NCBI GenBank assembly: GCA_025458905.1
Contig: JALORN010000009.1
Coordinates: 1-64,000 of the forward strand
Source: Steroidobacteraceae bacterium
Lineage (GTDB): Bacteria > Pseudomonadota > Gammaproteobacteria > Steroidobacterales > Steroidobacteraceae
Direction of reading: 5' to 3'
DNA length: 64,000 nt
In this document: positions 1 through 10,734 of the stretch, piece after piece
Numbering within the stretch: the first letter of the stretch is position 1
Layout of the letters: each line of letters begins with the position of its first letter
Program-made: the position numbers and the translations under genes
Notes under the pieces: generated by a model
The model's database searches: none
Seen by the model: the letters and a program-made list of their open reading frames with translations, nothing else
What the model was told of the DNA's origin: nothing

Positions 1-1255
1 CCAGTCGCTGCACACCACGCTGTTCGGGCCGAACGGCGTGCCGATCGAGGTGCAGATCCGCACCGAGGACATGCACCGCATCGCCGAGTCGGGCATCGCC
101 GCGCACTGGAAGTACAAGTCCGGCGGCACCGACCAGCGCACCGAGCAGGACCGTGCGCGCGAGTGGCTGACCAACCTGATCGCGATGCAGGAAGGCGGCA
201 ACACCGAGGAGTTCCTCGAGAGCGTCAAGGTGGACCTGTTCCCCGACAAGGTCTACGTGTTCACGCCCAAGGGACAGATCCTGCGCCTGCCGCGTGGCGC
301 CACCGTGGTCGACTTCGCCTATGCGGTGCACACCGACGTCGGCAACCGCTGCGTCGCGGCCAAGGTGGACCGGCGGCTCTCGCCGCTGCGCACCGTGCTG
401 CGCAACGGCCAGACGGTCGAGATCGTCACCGCCAAGGGCGCGATGCCGAACCCTTCGTGGGTGAACTTCGTCGTCACCGCCAAGGCGCGCTCGGCGATCC
501 GCCAGTACCTGAAGGGCCTGCGGCGTTCCGAGGCGATCGAGCTCGGCCAGCGGCTCGTCAACCAGGCGCTGGCGGAGTTCAAGCTGTCGCTCACCGACAT
601 CGACGGCTCGGTCATGTCTGCTGCGCTCGGCGAGCTCGGCATGCAGGACCGGGACGAGCTGTTCGAGAAGATCGGCCTCGGCGAGCGCCTCGCGCCGCTG
701 GTCGCGCGGCGCCTGGTGCCGGCGGCCCCGGGCACCGCAGCGGCGGGCGCGGCCGCGGGCGCGGACGGCGAGGACGAGGGCGTGGCGGCACCGGCGCCGC
801 TCGCGGTGGCGGGCACCGAGGGCCTGCTGGTCACCTACGCGCGCTGCTGCTTCCCGATCCCGGGCGACCCGATCCTCGCCTTCCTCTCCGCCGGCCGCGG
901 CATCGTCGTGCACCGCGAGACCTGCGCCAACGTCGACGACTACCGCAAGCACCCGGAGAACTGGATCTCGGTCACCTGGGAAGCGAACCCCAACCGCATG
1001 TTCGGGTCCGAGCTGCGGATCGAGGTGCAGAACCGCATGGGCGTGCTGGCGGCGGTGGCCGCGGCGATCGCCGGCACCGAGACCAACATCGACCACGTCG
1101 AGCTCGAGGAGCGCGACGCCGAAACCTCGGTGCTGGTGTTCGAGGTGAAGGTGCGCGACCGGCGCCACCTCGCGCGCATCCTGCGGGTGATCCGGCGGAT
1201 GCCGGAGGTGCTGGCGGTGAAGCGCACCATCGCGACCCGCAAGGGCGAGGACTGA
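1..1255 (+). CDS. spoT: Bifunctional (p)ppGpp synthetase/hydrolase SpoT/RelA, 3' part only
   Basis: The reading frame is already open at base 2, so the 5' end (HD hydrolase and most of the synthetase domain) lies outside the window. What remains begins with the end of the synthetase domain ([12 protein letters not shown], then EVQIRT and GIAAHWKYK). A TGS domain follows ([20 protein letters not shown]), then an alpha-helical region, a conserved Cys/His segment ([10 protein letters not shown], then VVHRETC) and a C-terminal ACT domain. An Ala/Gly-rich linker interrupts the region before the Cys segment. The protein makes and/or degrades the alarmone (p)ppGpp in the cytoplasm. SpoT is preferred over RelA because ridA and recG follow directly, as in the usual spoT neighbourhood; the hydrolase domain cannot be checked here. 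Confidence 0.93.
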   Translation, partial: QSLHTTLFGPNGVPIEVQIRTEDMHRIAESGIAAHWKYKSGGTDQRTEQDRAREWLTNLIAMQEGGNTEEFLESVKVDLFPDKVYVFTPKGQILRLPRGATVVDFAYAVHTDVGNRCVAAKVDRRLSPLRTVLRNGQTVEIVTAKGAMPNPSWVNFVVTAKARSAIRQYLKGLRRSEAIELGQRLVNQALAEFKLSLTDIDGSVMSAALGELGMQDRDELFEKIGLGERLAPLVARRLVPAAPGTAAAGAAAGADGEDEGVAAPAPLAVAGTEGLLVTYARCCFPIPGDPILAFLSAGRGIVVHRETCANVDDYRKHPENWISVTWEANPNRMFGSELRIEVQNRMGVLAAVAAAIAGTETNIDHVELEERDAETSVLVFEVKVRDRRHLARILRVIRRMPEVLAVKRTIATRKGED

Positions 1256-1320
1256 GCACGGGACGAAGGCCGACCGACCGGCCGGCCGGACGGACACGCA
1301 GGCGGGCGAGGACAGCGTAG

Positions 1321-1707
1321 ATGGCGAAGCAGACGATCCACACCGACGATGCGCCGAAGGCGATCGGCATCTACTCGCAGGCGGTGCGCGCCGGCGACAC
1401 CGTCTACATTTCGGGGCAGATCCCGCTCGACCCGGCGAGCGGCGAGCTCGTGGCGGGCGACATCGAGGCGGAGATCCGCCGCGCCTTCGACAACCTCGCG
1501 GCGATCGCCCGCGCCGCCGGCGGCTCGCTCGCCGACGCGGTCAAGGTGACGGTGTTCCTCACCGACCTCGCGCACTTCGCGAAGGTCAACGAGGTCATGG
1601 CGCAGTACGTGCCGCAGCCCTGGCCGGCGCGCGCCGCGGTCGGCGTCTCGCAGCTGCCGAAGGGCGCGCGGGTCGAGGTCGAGTGCATCCTGCACCTCGC
1701 ACGCTGA
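1321..1707 (+). CDS. ridA: RidA family reactive enamine/imine deaminase
   Basis: A 128-aa protein of normal length for the RidA/YjgF/Rid family. Seen motifs are the N-terminal [12 protein letters not shown], the [10 protein letters not shown] strand, the central [10 protein letters not shown] and the C-terminal VEVECILHL. RidA hydrolyses 2-aminoacrylate and related enamines released by PLP enzymes, protecting those enzymes in the cytosol. The arginine that binds the substrate carboxylate is expected in the [18 protein letters not shown] segment, which is present. It lies 65 bases after spoT and overlaps the recG start by 25 bases, so co-transcription with both is likely. Confidence 0.95.
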   Translation: MAKQTIHTDDAPKAIGIYSQAVRAGDTVYISGQIPLDPASGELVAGDIEAEIRRAFDNLAAIARAAGGSLADAVKVTVFLTDLAHFAKVNEVMAQYVPQPWPARAAVGVSQLPKGARVEVECILHLAR

Positions 1708-3791
1708 CGCCCGGCTCGCTCGAGCAGCAGCCGGTCACGGCCCTCAAGGGCGTCGGCGAGGCGCTGGCCGCGCGCCTCGCGGTGCTCGGCGTGCACCAGG
1801 TGCAGGACCTGCTGTTCGTGCTGCCGTCGCGCTACGAGGACCGCACGCGCGTGGTGCCGATCGGCACGCTGCAGGCCGGCGCGCGCGTGGTCGTCGAGGG
1901 CGAGGTGCAGCTCACCGAGGTGGTCTACCGGCGGCGGCGGCAGATGCTCTGCCGGATCGCCGACGGCTCGGGCTTCCTGACACTACGCTTCTTCTATTTC
2001 ACCGGCGCACAGCAGCAGGGCCTTGCCCGCGGCACGCGGATCCGCTGCTTCGGCGAGGCGCGGCGCGGGCCGCTCGGCATGGAGATGGTCCACCCGGAGT
2101 ACCGGCGCGTTTTCGATGCGCCAGCCGGGCCCATGGAGGACCGGCTGACACCGATCTATCCCACCACCGAGGGCGTGCAGCAGGGCCGGCTGCGGGCACT
2201 GGTCGGCCAGGCGCTGCGCGAACTCGGCACCGCGGGCGTGCACGAGTGGCTGCCGCCGGAGATCCTGCAGACCCTGGATTTGCCGAGCTTGCGCGAGGCG
2301 CTGGAGTACGTGCACCGGCCGCCGGTCGATGCCGAGCTCGAGGAGCTCGAGGCGGGCGCGCACCCGACGCAGCGCCGTCTCGCCTTCGAGGAGCTGCTGA
2401 CCCACCACCTGGTGCTGCGACTGATCCGCCAGCAGGTGCAGACCGATCCCGCCTGGCCGCTGACCGACCCCAGGCGGCTCGCCGAGGCGTTCGTCGCCGC
2501 GCTGCCGTTCGCGCTCACCGACGCCCAGCGGCGCGCCTTCGACGAGGTCGACGCCGACCTTCGGCTCGACCGGCCGATGGTGCGGCTGGTACAGGGCGAC
2601 GTCGGCTGCGGCAAGACCGTGGTCGCGGCCGCGGCCGCGGCGCGCGCGGTCGGCAGCGGGCGCCAGGCGGCGCTGATGGCGCCGACCGAGCTGCTCGCCG
2701 ACCAGCACTTCCGCAACCTCGACGGCTGGTTCCGGCCACTCGGCGTCACCGTCGGCCTGCTCACCGGCTCGCAGCCGGCGCGCACCCGGCGCAGCGCGCT
2801 CGAGGCGGCAGCCTCGGGCGAGCTGCAGGTGGTGGTCGGCACCCACGCACTGTTCCAGGAAGGCGTCGCGTTCCGCGACCTCGCGCTGGTGATCGTCGAC
2901 GAGCAGCACCGCTTCGGCGTGCAGCAGCGGATGCAGCTCGCCGACAAGGGGCGCAGCGAGGGGCGACACCCGCACCAGCTGATCATGACCGCGACGCCGA
3001 TCCCGCGGACGCTGGCGATGACCGCCTATGCCGACCTCGACGTCTCGGTGATCGACCAGCTGCCCCCGGGCCGCACGCCGGTGCGCACGGTCGTCGCGCC
3101 CGAGACGCGCCGTGACGAGATCGTGCAGCGGATCGCTGCGGCGGTGGGGGCGGGCCGGCAGGCCTACTGGGTCTGCCCGCTGATCGAGGAGAGCGAGGAG
3201 CTGCGCTACCAGGCCGCCGAGGAGACCGCGCAGGTGCTCGCCGAGGCGCTGCCCGAGGTGCGCGTCGGCCTGGTGCACGGCCGCATGCCGCCGAAGAAGA
3301 AGGACGAGGCGATGCTGGCGTTCAAGGCCGGCACGATCCAGTTGCTGGTCGCGACCACGGTGATCGAGGTCGGCGTCGACGTGCCGAATGCCACGGTGAT
3401 GGTCATCGAGAACGCCGAGCGGATGGGCCTCGCGCAGCTGCACCAGCTGCGCGGGCGCATCGGGCGCGGCTCGCACGAAAGTACCTGTGTCCTGCTGTAT
3501 CGTCATCCGCTCGGGCAATTGTCGCGCGCACGCCTCAATGCGATCCGCGACAGCACCGATGGTTTCGAAATCGCGCAGCGGGACCTGGAATTGCGGGGAC
3601 CCGGGGAACTGCTCGGCACCCGACAGACGGGGCTCGCAAAGATGCGGGTCGCCGACCTGTCGCGCGACTCGGGGCTGCTGCCGCGGGTGCACCAGGCCGC
3701 GGAACTGATGCTGGCGCGCTACCCGGATAGAATCGCGCCGCTGGCTGCCAGATGGATCGGAGCCGACGAGCGATATGGACGGGTCGGATGA
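1683..3791 (+). CDS. recG: ATP-dependent DNA helicase RecG
   Basis: A 702-aa protein close to the usual length of about 690. The N-terminal wedge/OB region begins at [15 protein letters not shown]. Walker A (GDVGCGKT, about residues 305-312) and the DExH box (VDEQHRFG, about residue 405) are intact. The C-terminal helicase half carries [13 protein letters not shown] and QLRGRIGRG. RecG remodels stalled replication forks and recombination intermediates. The chosen start is a GTG inside the ridA end, because the N-terminal residues after it match the family well. The 3' end overlaps ubiC by 17 bases. Confidence 0.97.
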   Translation: MHPAPRTLTPGSLEQQPVTALKGVGEALAARLAVLGVHQVQDLLFVLPSRYEDRTRVVPIGTLQAGARVVVEGEVQLTEVVYRRRRQMLCRIADGSGFLTLRFFYFTGAQQQGLARGTRIRCFGEARRGPLGMEMVHPEYRRVFDAPAGPMEDRLTPIYPTTEGVQQGRLRALVGQALRELGTAGVHEWLPPEILQTLDLPSLREALEYVHRPPVDAELEELEAGAHPTQRRLAFEELLTHHLVLRLIRQQVQTDPAWPLTDPRRLAEAFVAALPFALTDAQRRAFDEVDADLRLDRPMVRLVQGDVGCGKTVVAAAAAARAVGSGRQAALMAPTELLADQHFRNLDGWFRPLGVTVGLLTGSQPARTRRSALEAAASGELQVVVGTHALFQEGVAFRDLALVIVDEQHRFGVQQRMQLADKGRSEGRHPHQLIMTATPIPRTLAMTAYADLDVSVIDQLPPGRTPVRTVVAPETRRDEIVQRIAAAVGAGRQAYWVCPLIEESEELRYQAAEETAQVLAEALPEVRVGLVHGRMPPKKKDEAMLAFKAGTIQLLVATTVIEVGVDVPNATVMVIENAERMGLAQLHQLRGRIGRGSHESTCVLLYRHPLGQLSRARLNAIRDSTDGFEIAQRDLELRGPGELLGTRQTGLAKMRVADLSRDSGLLPRVHQAAELMLARYPDRIAPLAARWIGADERYGRVG

Positions 3792-4290
3792 CGGAAAGCT
3801 GTGGCTGCCCGGCCATGCGCTCAACTGCTACGAGGGCAACCCGGCGCTGCGCGACTGGCTGCTGACGCCGGGGCTGCTGACGCAGCGGATCAAGGAGTCG
3901 GCTGGCGCAGGCTACCGCATGACCTTGGTCGCGGCCCGCGACGAGGGCGCGGCCGGCCACGTCCGCGAGATCGAGATGGGCTGCGACGACGACCTCTGGA
4001 TGTTCGCGCAGACGCGCGTGCCACGCCCGACCCTCGCGGCGCACCCCTGGCTCGCGACGCTCGGCACGACCACGCTCGGCGAGGCGCTGCAGGCGCATGG
4101 TCGCGTGACCCGCTCCGACTTCGACTTCGCGAAGCTCCATGACGACTCGCCGGTAATCGCCCGCGCGCTCGAGCGCGCGCCGGGGACGCCGCCGCCGCTG
4201 TGGGTGCGGCGCTCGACGTTCCGCGTCGATGGCCTGCCGCTGCTGCTGCAGGAGGTGTTCCTGCCGCGGATCGGGGCCGCCACCGGATGA
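3775..4290 (+). CDS. ubiC: Chorismate lyase (chorismate--pyruvate lyase)
   Basis: A 171-aa protein resembling UbiC (about 165 aa in E. coli). It removes pyruvate from chorismate to give 4-hydroxybenzoate, the first committed step of ubiquinone synthesis. Typical segments are [13 protein letters not shown] near the N-terminus and [20 protein letters not shown] near the C-terminus, the latter holding the conserved R and E of the active site. It overlaps recG by 17 bases, and its stop overlaps the ubiA ATG (ATGA). The direct coupling to ubiA, the next enzyme of the pathway, supports the call. Confidence 0.93.
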   Translation: MDGSDDGKLWLPGHALNCYEGNPALRDWLLTPGLLTQRIKESAGAGYRMTLVAARDEGAAGHVREIEMGCDDDLWMFAQTRVPRPTLAAHPWLATLGTTTLGEALQAHGRVTRSDFDFAKLHDDSPVIARALERAPGTPPPLWVRRSTFRVDGLPLLLQEVFLPRIGAATG

Positions 4291-5258
4291 ATGCCGCGCC
4301 GGACGCAGGCGGCAGCGAGGCGATCGAGGCGCTGCCGCGGCCGCCCGACGCACCGCCCTTCGTCCGGCCGACGCCGCTGCAGCTCGCGCTGCGACCCTGG
4401 CGACGCCGGCTGCGTGAATACCTGCTGCTGACGCGGATGCACCGGCCGATCGGCACGCTGCTGCTGCTCTGGCCCGTGCTGTGGGCGGTGTGGATCGCCA
4501 GCGCCGGTGCCCCCGACTTCGGGGTGCTCGCGGTGTTCGTGCTCGGCACCTTCCTGACGCGCTCTGCCGGCTGCGTGATCAACGACTTCGCCGATCGCGA
4601 CTTCGACCCGCACGTGCGCCGCACCCGCGAGCGGCCGCTCGCGGCACGGCGCGTCTCGCCGTACGAGGCGATCGGGCTGTTCGTGGTGCTGATGCTGCTG
4701 GCGTTCCTGCTGGTGCTGCAGCTCGACGCACTGACGATCCGCATGTCGCTGGTCGGCGCGGTGCTGGCCGCGACCTATCCGTTCTTCAAGCGCTTCTTCC
4801 CGGCGCCGCAGCTCTACCTCGGCATCGCCTTCGGCTGGGGCGTGCCGATGGCGTTCGCGGCCCAGCTCGGCGAGGTGCCGCGCGTCGGCTGGCTGGTCTT
4901 CCTGGTGACGGTGACCTGGGCCGGCGTCTACGACACGCTGTATGCGATGGTCGACCGCGACGACGACCGCCTGATCGGCATCCGCTCCACCGCCCTGCTG
5001 TTCGGCGACATGGACCGGGTCGCGATCGGCGCGATGCAGGTGATCATGCTCTGGGGGCTGGTGCTGGTCGGGCAGGGCATGGGCTTCGGCCGGCCGTACT
5101 GGGCCGGGCTCGCCGTCGCAGCCCTGCTGTTCGCCTGGCAGCAGTGGCTCGCGCGCGGGCGCGAGCGCGACGCCTGCTTCGAGGCCTTCCTGAACAACAA
5201 CTACGTGGGTTTCGTGGTGTTCGTCGGCATCGCGGCGGACTACGCGCTCAGACGATAG
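4287..5258 (+). CDS. ubiA: 4-hydroxybenzoate polyprenyltransferase
   Basis: A 323-aa polytopic membrane protein of the UbiA family that attaches the polyprenyl chain to 4-hydroxybenzoate in ubiquinone synthesis. The first Asp-rich motif is seen as NDFADRDFD and the second as MVDRDDD after VYDTLYA; both bind Mg2+-diphosphate in this family. About eight hydrophobic helices are visible. The frame is open further upstream, but the ATG at 4287 forms an ATGA overlap with ubiC and matches the family N-terminus apart from an extra Pro-rich leader of about 45 residues. Confidence 0.95.
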   Translation: MNAAPDAGGSEAIEALPRPPDAPPFVRPTPLQLALRPWRRRLREYLLLTRMHRPIGTLLLLWPVLWAVWIASAGAPDFGVLAVFVLGTFLTRSAGCVINDFADRDFDPHVRRTRERPLAARRVSPYEAIGLFVVLMLLAFLLVLQLDALTIRMSLVGAVLAATYPFFKRFFPAPQLYLGIAFGWGVPMAFAAQLGEVPRVGWLVFLVTVTWAGVYDTLYAMVDRDDDRLIGIRSTALLFGDMDRVAIGAMQVIMLWGLVLVGQGMGFGRPYWAGLAVAALLFAWQQWLARGRERDACFEAFLNNNYVGFVVFVGIAADYALRR

Positions 5259-5276
5259 ATCGGGCTCGCAAAGAAA

Positions 5277-5308
5277 CACGCGGACGGCGATCGCTCGCCG
5301 CCCGCGTG
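5277..5308. terminator. Hairpin terminator between ubiA and comF
   Basis: A 14-bp stem with a single mismatch (arms 5277-5290 and 5295-5308) encloses the tetraloop TCGC. It is followed on the + strand by a short T-run (CTTTTTC, about 5321-5327). It sits just after ubiA, with comF converging from the right, so it probably ends the ubi transcript and may act in both directions. The rest of 5309-5580 holds only low-quality short ORFs, and I see no further feature there. Confidence 0.6.
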
Positions 5309-5580
5309 GCGTTTCCCCTAGCTTTTTCTGGACTCGTGTCCCGATCGCGGCGGCCCCTGCGGGGCGACCTCGCGTGGAGAGAAAGCAGGAACCGGGCCAG
5401 TCTCGGCGATCCCTTGTGGATCAGTAACTTGGCGGCCGGCGCGGGGCTCGCGGCCGTTCCGGGGGCCCGAAATCGTAAAGAGTCTCGACGGTTGCGGGCC
5501 GAAGCTGCGGGTCCGTGTCGACACCAGGCCCGTCGGACGTCCTATGTCCAAGGGATCCGCGTGGATCCGTGAGGCGGCTC

Positions 5581-6306
5581 TCAGGGATCACCCGGCGAGC
5601 AGGGTTCGGGCGTAAGGAAACCCGACGCCGGGCGGGCGACGGCCCAGCAGGACACCCGGCGAAGGCCCTCCGCAACCTGCAGCGCCTCGACCGCGGCGGC
5701 CATCGTCGCGCCGGTGGTCAGCACGTCGTCGACCAGCGCGACGTGGGACGGGAGGCGCGGGCGGCCGCCGCCGCAAGGGGCGCCCGCGAGCTCGAAGGCC
5801 CCGTGCAGGTTGGCGCGGCGCGCGGCGGCGGCGAGCGAGGTCTGCGGCGGCGTCGAGCGCCGGCGCGAGAGCAGCTGCGGTGCGCAAGGCCGGCCGAGCC
5901 ATAGCCCCGCCGCGCGCGCGATCCGTGCTGCCTGGTTGAAGCCGCGCTCGTGCAGCCGGTCGGCATGCAGGGGCACGGGCACCAGCAGGTCCGGCACCTC
6001 GCCGCGACAGGCGGCGGCGCCGGCCAGCAGGGCTCCAAACACCTGCGCCGGGGCGAGATCACCGTGGAACTTCAGGGCTCGCAGCGCGGCGTCGGTCGGG
6101 GGTGCGTAAAGGAACGGAACGAGGGCACTTTCCAGCTCAATGCCCCAATTCTCGAGCTCCATTGTTTCGCCGGTGGTACCGAATCGGGGTCGATCACCGG
6201 CTTCGACGAGGGGCGGCAGGGCCTCGAGGCAGTCGCTGCACAGGTCGATCCTGCCGAGGTCGCCGGCCTGGCCGCAGAACAGGCAACGCGGCGGCATGAG
6301 CCGCAT
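5581..6306 (-). CDS. comF: ComF family phosphoribosyltransferase-like protein
   Basis: A 241-aa protein with an N-terminal zinc-finger-like CLFCG...CSDC and a C-terminal PRTase fold carrying the PRPP-binding signature [14 protein letters not shown] and the ComF segment [18 protein letters not shown]. ComF proteins assist uptake or handling of transforming DNA and are widespread; the exact biochemistry is not settled. The start at 6306 (MRLMPPRC) was chosen because the upstream in-frame extension runs through the divergent bio operator. comF divergent to bioB is common in gammaproteobacteria. Confidence 0.88.
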   Translation of the reverse strand: MRLMPPRCLFCGQAGDLGRIDLCSDCLEALPPLVEAGDRPRFGTTGETMELENWGIELESALVPFLYAPPTDAALRALKFHGDLAPAQVFGALLAGAAACRGEVPDLLVPVPLHADRLHERGFNQAARIARAAGLWLGRPCAPQLLSRRRSTPPQTSLAAAARRANLHGAFELAGAPCGGGRPRLPSHVALVDDVLTTGATMAAAVEALQVAEGLRRVSCWAVARPASGFLTPEPCSPGDP

Positions 6307-6440
6307 CGAGAGACCGAACCGGCGAGGGAGTTGCGCGCTGCGCGCGCGCAGCCAGGCAGCGAGCGCGGGGACTGTGGGGGCGACGAGCCTGCGGGCGGCC
6401 GCGACACCGTGCACCCCGGCGCCGCACACGTTGCCGGTGA

Positions 6441-6473
6441 TTGTCGACCCTGCCGAGCCTGCGAGGTTGACAG
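6441..6473. promoter_or_regulatory. Putative BirA biotin operator in the comF-bioB gap
   Basis: TTGTCGACC (6441-6449), 15 bases, then GGTTGACAG (6465-6473). The half-sites are inverted repeats matching at 7 of 9 positions. The layout fits the proteobacterial BirA consensus TTGTAAACC-N14-16-GGTTTACAA, diverging mainly at the central AA/TT bases. It lies 93 bases upstream of the bioB ATG. Family knowledge: BirA bound to biotinyl-AMP represses bio operons from such sites. That this site works here is inference. Confidence 0.65.
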
Positions 6474-6565
6474 CATGGGGAGGGGCCTCGACCATGCCGC
6501 ACAGCCTGCCGCGGCCTGCCCCGGCGCGCTCGCTCCGAACCCCACGCAATCGCCCGGATATCCGC

Positions 6566-7684
6566 ATGAACGCCACCCTCGCCCCGGCCGCCCTCCGCTC
6601 CTCCCCGCCTGCGGTCACGGCACCGGCCGGGCGGCTCGGCGAGATCCGCCACGACTGGACGACGGGCGAGGTCGAGGCGCTGTTCGCGCTGCCGTTCTCC
6701 GACCTGCTGTTCCATGCACAGCGCGTGCACCGGATGCACCACGCGCCGAACACGGTGCAGATGAGCACCCTGCTGTCGATCAAGACCGGGGCCTGCCCGG
6801 AGGATTGCGCCTACTGCCCGCAGAGCGTCCGCTGGGACACCGGGCTCGAGCGCGAGCGGCTGCTGGCGGTCGCCGAGGTGCGCGAGCGCGCCGCGGCGGC
6901 CAAGGCCGCGGGCGCGACCCGCTTCTGCATGGGCGCCGCCTGGCGCTCGCCGAAGCCGCGCGACATCGAGATCGTCGCCGGCATGATCCGCGAGGTGCGC
7001 GCGCTCGGCCTGGAGTCCTGCGCGACGCTCGGCATGCTGACCCCGGCGCAGGCGCGGGAGCTGAAGGAAGCGGGTCTCGACTACTACAACCACAACATCG
7101 ACACCTCGCCCGAGTTCTACGAGAAGATCATCACGACACGCGACTTCCAGGACCGGCTCGACACCCTCGAAGCGGTGCGCGAGGCGGGCCTGAAGACCTG
7201 CTGCGGCGGCATCATCGGCATGGGCGAGACGGTCCGCGACCGCGCGCGGATGCTGCAGACCCTGGCCAACCTGCCGCAGCACCCCGAGAGCGTGCCGATC
7301 AACCAGCTGGTCGCCGTGCCGGGCACGCCGCTCGCCGACGCGGCCAAGGTCGACCCGTTCGACTTCGTGCGCACCATCGCCGTGGCGCGCCTGACGATGC
7401 CGGCCGCGGCGGTGCGCCTCTCGGCGGGCCGCGAGCAGATGTCCGACGAGCTGCAGGCGCTCGCCTTCCTCGCCGGCGCGAACTCCATCTTCTATGGCGA
7501 GAAGCTGCTGACCACCGGCAACCCCGACGTCGAGCGCGACCGTGCGCTGCTGCGCCGCCTCGGCATCAACGGCCAGGACGTGGTGCTGGAGCGTGAGGAG
7601 TCGGCCGGCGAGGCCTGCGGCCACGGACACGACGGCGCCGCGCAGGCCTGCCAGGGACACGACGCCGGTGCGGCGCGCGCCTGA
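6566..7684 (+). CDS. bioB: Biotin synthase
   Basis: A 372-aa radical-SAM enzyme that inserts sulfur into dethiobiotin. The CxxxCxxC cluster motif is CPEDCAYC (within [15 protein letters not shown]). Other family blocks are [21 protein letters not shown] and [11 protein letters not shown]. The ATG at 6566 follows the putative BirA operator, although no strong Shine-Dalgarno sequence is visible. The C-terminus ends in an unusual His/Cys-rich tail ([18 protein letters not shown]) beyond the normal enzyme end, which could bind metal. First gene of a chain with bioF, bioH, bioC and bioD. Confidence 0.97.
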   Translation: MNATLAPAALRSSPPAVTAPAGRLGEIRHDWTTGEVEALFALPFSDLLFHAQRVHRMHHAPNTVQMSTLLSIKTGACPEDCAYCPQSVRWDTGLERERLLAVAEVRERAAAAKAAGATRFCMGAAWRSPKPRDIEIVAGMIREVRALGLESCATLGMLTPAQARELKEAGLDYYNHNIDTSPEFYEKIITTRDFQDRLDTLEAVREAGLKTCCGGIIGMGETVRDRARMLQTLANLPQHPESVPINQLVAVPGTPLADAAKVDPFDFVRTIAVARLTMPAAAVRLSAGREQMSDELQALAFLAGANSIFYGEKLLTTGNPDVERDRALLRRLGINGQDVVLEREESAGEACGHGHDGAAQACQGHDAGAARA

Positions 7685-8891
7685 GGCGCTCGACGCCGCG
7701 CTGCAGGCACTCGAGGCGCAGCGCCTGCGGCGACGGCGCGTGGTCGCCGCGCCGCTGCCGCGCGACGCCGCGGCCTCGCCCGGCGCGCAGTCGTCACCGG
7801 TGCTGGTGCTCGACGGCCGGCGCGTCCTGAACTTCTGCAGCAACGACTACCTCGGCCTCGCGACCCACCCGGCGCTCGCCGCGGCGATGGCTGCCGGCGC
7901 GCACGCGCAGGGGGCGGGCGCCGGCGCCTCGCACCTGGTCAGCGGCCACGGTCCCGAGCACGAGGCGCTGGAGCGCGAGCTCGCCGAGTTCACCGGGCGC
8001 GAGCGGGCGCTGCTGTTCTCGACCGGCTACATGGCGAACCTCGGGGTCGCGGTCGCGCTCGCCGACCGCGACGACCTGGTGCTCGGCGACCGGCTGAACC
8101 ACGCCTCGCTGCTCGATGCGGCGCTGCTCGCGCGCACGCGGCGCGCGCTGCGCTACCCGCACGGCGACGCCGCGGCGGCGCGCCGCGCGCTCGAGGCGCA
8201 TGCCGCCGCGGCGCCGCGCGCGGGGGCGCTGCTGCTGACCGACGGCGTGTTCAGCATGGACGGCGACCTCGCGCCGCTGCCGGCGCTCGCCGCGGCGGCG
8301 CGCGAGCACGGCGCCTGGCTGGTCGTCGACGATGCCCACGGCCTCGGCGTGCTCGGCGCGACCGGGCGCGGCAGCCTCGAGCACTTCGGCCTCGACGCCG
8401 CGGCCGTGCCGGTGCTGGTCGGCACGCTCGGCAAGGCCTTCGGCAGCTTCGGGGCGTTCGTCGCGGGCGATGCGCCGCTGGTCGACTGGCTGGTGCAGCG
8501 GGCGCGCACCTACGTCTACACCACCGCGCTGCCGCAGCCGGTCGCCGCTGCGACGCGCGCGGCGCTGCGGCTGGTCGCAGGCGAGGCGTGGCGGCGCGAG
8601 AAGCTCGGCGCGCTGGTGCAGCGCTTCCGCGACGCGGCACGGGCCCGCGGGCTGCCGCTGATGGACTCGACGACGCCGATCCAGCCGGTGATGTTCGGCG
8701 ACTCCGCGGCGGCGCTCGATGCCAGCGCGCGGCTGCGCGACGCGGGCTTCTGGGTCGGCGCGATCCGGCCGCCGACGGTGCCGGCCGGCAGCGCGCGGCT
8801 GCGCGTCACGCTGAGCGCGAGCCATCGCGAGGCGGACGTCGACGCGCTGGTCGTGGCGCTGGCCGAGGCGCGCGAAGGGCTGGCGGCATGA
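7668..8891 (+). CDS. bioF: 8-amino-7-oxononanoate synthase
   Basis: A 407-aa PLP-dependent alpha-oxoamine synthase joining pimeloyl-ACP/CoA with alanine to form KAPA. Seen are [13 protein letters not shown], the [10 protein letters not shown] segment, the cofactor-binding [10 protein letters not shown] and the Schiff-base lysine in [13 protein letters not shown]. The frame is open upstream, but the GTG at 7668 ([12 protein letters not shown]) gives a normal N-terminus and overlaps the bioB end by 17 bases. Its stop overlaps the bioH ATG (ATGA). Confidence 0.96.
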   Translation: MRRAPEALDAALQALEAQRLRRRRVVAAPLPRDAAASPGAQSSPVLVLDGRRVLNFCSNDYLGLATHPALAAAMAAGAHAQGAGAGASHLVSGHGPEHEALERELAEFTGRERALLFSTGYMANLGVAVALADRDDLVLGDRLNHASLLDAALLARTRRALRYPHGDAAAARRALEAHAAAAPRAGALLLTDGVFSMDGDLAPLPALAAAAREHGAWLVVDDAHGLGVLGATGRGSLEHFGLDAAAVPVLVGTLGKAFGSFGAFVAGDAPLVDWLVQRARTYVYTTALPQPVAAATRAALRLVAGEAWRREKLGALVQRFRDAARARGLPLMDSTTPIQPVMFGDSAAALDASARLRDAGFWVGAIRPPTVPAGSARLRVTLSASHREADVDALVVALAEAREGLAA

Positions 8892-9796
8892 GCGGACCTG
8901 CGGCCGCGGGCGGTGCGGCGCGCACGCCGGATCCGGCCACACGCGAGGCGGACGCCCCGCCGGATGCGCCGCTGCATGCGGAGCGCCGCGGCGACGCCGC
9001 GCGCACGCTGGTGCTGCTGCACGGCTGGGCGCTGAACCTGCGCGTGTTCGACGCGCTCTCCGCGACGCTGGCGCGCGACTTCACGGTGCTCGCCCTCGAC
9101 CTGCCCGGCCACGGCCGCAGCATCGAGCCCGCGTCCCTGGCCCGCGACGGCTGGACGCTGGAGCGGCTCGCGGCGCTCGTGGCCCCGCAAGTGCCGCACG
9201 GCGCGCTGGTGCTCGGCTGGTCGCTCGGCGGCCAGCTCGCGCTGCAGCTCGCACACGCCGTGCCGGAGCGGGTCGCGGCACTGGTGCTCGTGTCCACCAC
9301 GCCACGTTTCGTCGCGGGCGACGGCTGGGCACACGGCGTGGCCCCGTCGGTGCTCGCGCATTTCGCGAAGCACCTCGGCACCGACTACCGCGCCACCGTG
9401 CACGACTTCCTCGAGCTGCAGGTGCGCGGCAGCCGCGACGCCGCCGCCGCGCTCGCGACGCTGCAGGCCGCGCTGTTCGCGCAGGGCGAGGCCTCGCCCG
9501 CGGTGCTCGCACGCTCGCTCGAGGTGCTGCGGCACTCGGACCTGCGCGCGGCGCTGCCGGCGATCGACGTGCCGGCGCTGGTGATCGGCGGCCAGTACGA
9601 CCGCGTGACGCCGCCGGGCGCGGCGCGCGCGCTGGCCGCGGCGCTGCCGCACGCTCGCCACCACGAGCTCGCGCGCTGCGGCCACGCGCCGTTCCTGACG
9701 CACGAGGCCGAGTTCGGCGCGCTGCTGCACGGCTTCGCGGCATCGCTGCCCGCGCCGCGCGCGGCGGCAGCCACGGCGACGGGGCCGCGCCGATGA
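8888..9796 (+). CDS. bioH: Pimeloyl-ACP methyl ester esterase
   Basis: A 302-aa alpha/beta-hydrolase. The oxyanion motif is LLHGWALN, the nucleophile elbow LGWSLGGQLALQLAH, the acid is in GGQYDRVTPPG and the catalytic His in CGHAPFL. BioH removes the methyl group that BioC adds, releasing pimeloyl-ACP for BioF. It lies between bioF and bioC with 4-base overlaps on both sides, which supports BioH over a generic hydrolase. About 35 N-terminal residues precede the usual start. Confidence 0.92.
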   Translation: MSGPAAAGGAARTPDPATREADAPPDAPLHAERRGDAARTLVLLHGWALNLRVFDALSATLARDFTVLALDLPGHGRSIEPASLARDGWTLERLAALVAPQVPHGALVLGWSLGGQLALQLAHAVPERVAALVLVSTTPRFVAGDGWAHGVAPSVLAHFAKHLGTDYRATVHDFLELQVRGSRDAAAALATLQAALFAQGEASPAVLARSLEVLRHSDLRAALPAIDVPALVIGGQYDRVTPPGAARALAAALPHARHHELARCGHAPFLTHEAEFGALLHGFAASLPAPRAAAATATGPRR

Positions 9797-10734
9797 GCGA
9801 GGACGAGGGCTTCACGCTCGACCGCCGGGCCGTCGCCCGCGCCTTCGGCCGCGCCGGCCCGCGCTACGACGCGGCCGCACGGCTGCAGGCCGAGGTGCGT
9901 GCCGAGCTGCTCGGACGCCTCGGTCACTTCGAGCTCGCTCCTCAGGTGATCGTCGACGCTGGCGCCGGCACCGCCGCGGCGAGCGTCGAGCTCGCGCGCC
10001 GCTTCCCGCAGGCGACGGTGGTGGCACTCGACCTCGCCCACGGCATGCTGGTGCAGGCCGCAGGCCGGCTCGGGCTCGGTGCGCGCCTCACCGGCGGGCG
10101 CCTCGGCCGCCGCTTCGAGCGCGTCTGCGGCGACGTGCACCGGCTGCCGCTCGCCGCGGGCTGCGCGCAGCTCGCCTTCAGCAACCTGATGCTGCAGTGG
10201 GCCGACGACCTGGACCTCGCGCTGCGCGAGCTGCACCGCGTGCTCGCGCCCGGCGCGCTGCTGACCTTCAGCACCTTCGGGCCGGACACGCTGCGCGAGC
10301 TGCGCGAGGCGTGGCTCGCCGTCGACGAGGTGCCGCACGTCAATCCGTTCGTCGACATGCACGACCTCGGCTCGGCGCTGGCGCGTGCCGGTTTCGCCGA
10401 GCCGGTGCTCGACGTCGACCGCCACCGGCTCGACTACGCGGACCCGCTGGCGCTGATGCGCGAGCTGCAGCAGGTCGGCGCGCGCAACGCGCTCGCCGGG
10501 CGTGCGCGCGGCCTGACGGGCCCCCGCCGGCTCGCGGCGATGCAACGGGCCTACCGCGACCAGCATGCGCGCCCGGACGGGCGCATCGTCGCGACCTGGG
10601 AAGTGATCTACGCCACCAGCTTCCGCGGCGAGGATCCGCGCGCGCGCGCCACGCCCGGGGACGGCGCGCCGCAGGAGTTCGCGATCGACGTCGCACGCAT
10701 CCGCCGCCGGCCGCGCGGCCCTGGAGCCGCCTGA
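9793..10734 (+). CDS. bioC: Malonyl-ACP O-methyltransferase
   Basis: A 313-aa SAM-dependent methyltransferase. The N-terminal segment AVARAFGRAGPRYDAAARLQ is a BioC hallmark, followed by the SAM motif I VDAGAGTAAASVELA, FSNLMLQWADD and the FSTFGPDTLRELR block. BioC methylates malonyl-ACP so that fatty acid synthesis can build the pimeloyl chain. It starts on the bioH stop (ATGA), and its own stop overlaps the bioD ATG. The basic C-terminal tail is variable. Confidence 0.94.
   Translation: MSEDEGFTLDRRAVARAFGRAGPRYDAAARLQAEVRAELLGRLGHFELAPQVIVDAGAGTAAASVELARRFPQATVVALDLAHGMLVQAAGRLGLGARLTGGRLGRRFERVCGDVHRLPLAAGCAQLAFSNLMLQWADDLDLALRELHRVLAPGALLTFSTFGPDTLRELREAWLAVDEVPHVNPFVDMHDLGSALARAGFAEPVLDVDRHRLDYADPLALMRELQQVGARNALAGRARGLTGPRRLAAMQRAYRDQHARPDGRIVATWEVIYATSFRGEDPRARATPGDGAPQEFAIDVARIRRRPRGPGAA

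Noticed and set aside
6307..6497. Upstream start for comF (MVEAPPH...)
   Set aside because: The extension covers the putative BirA operator and lacks ComF-like sequence; the start at 6306 gives the normal family length.
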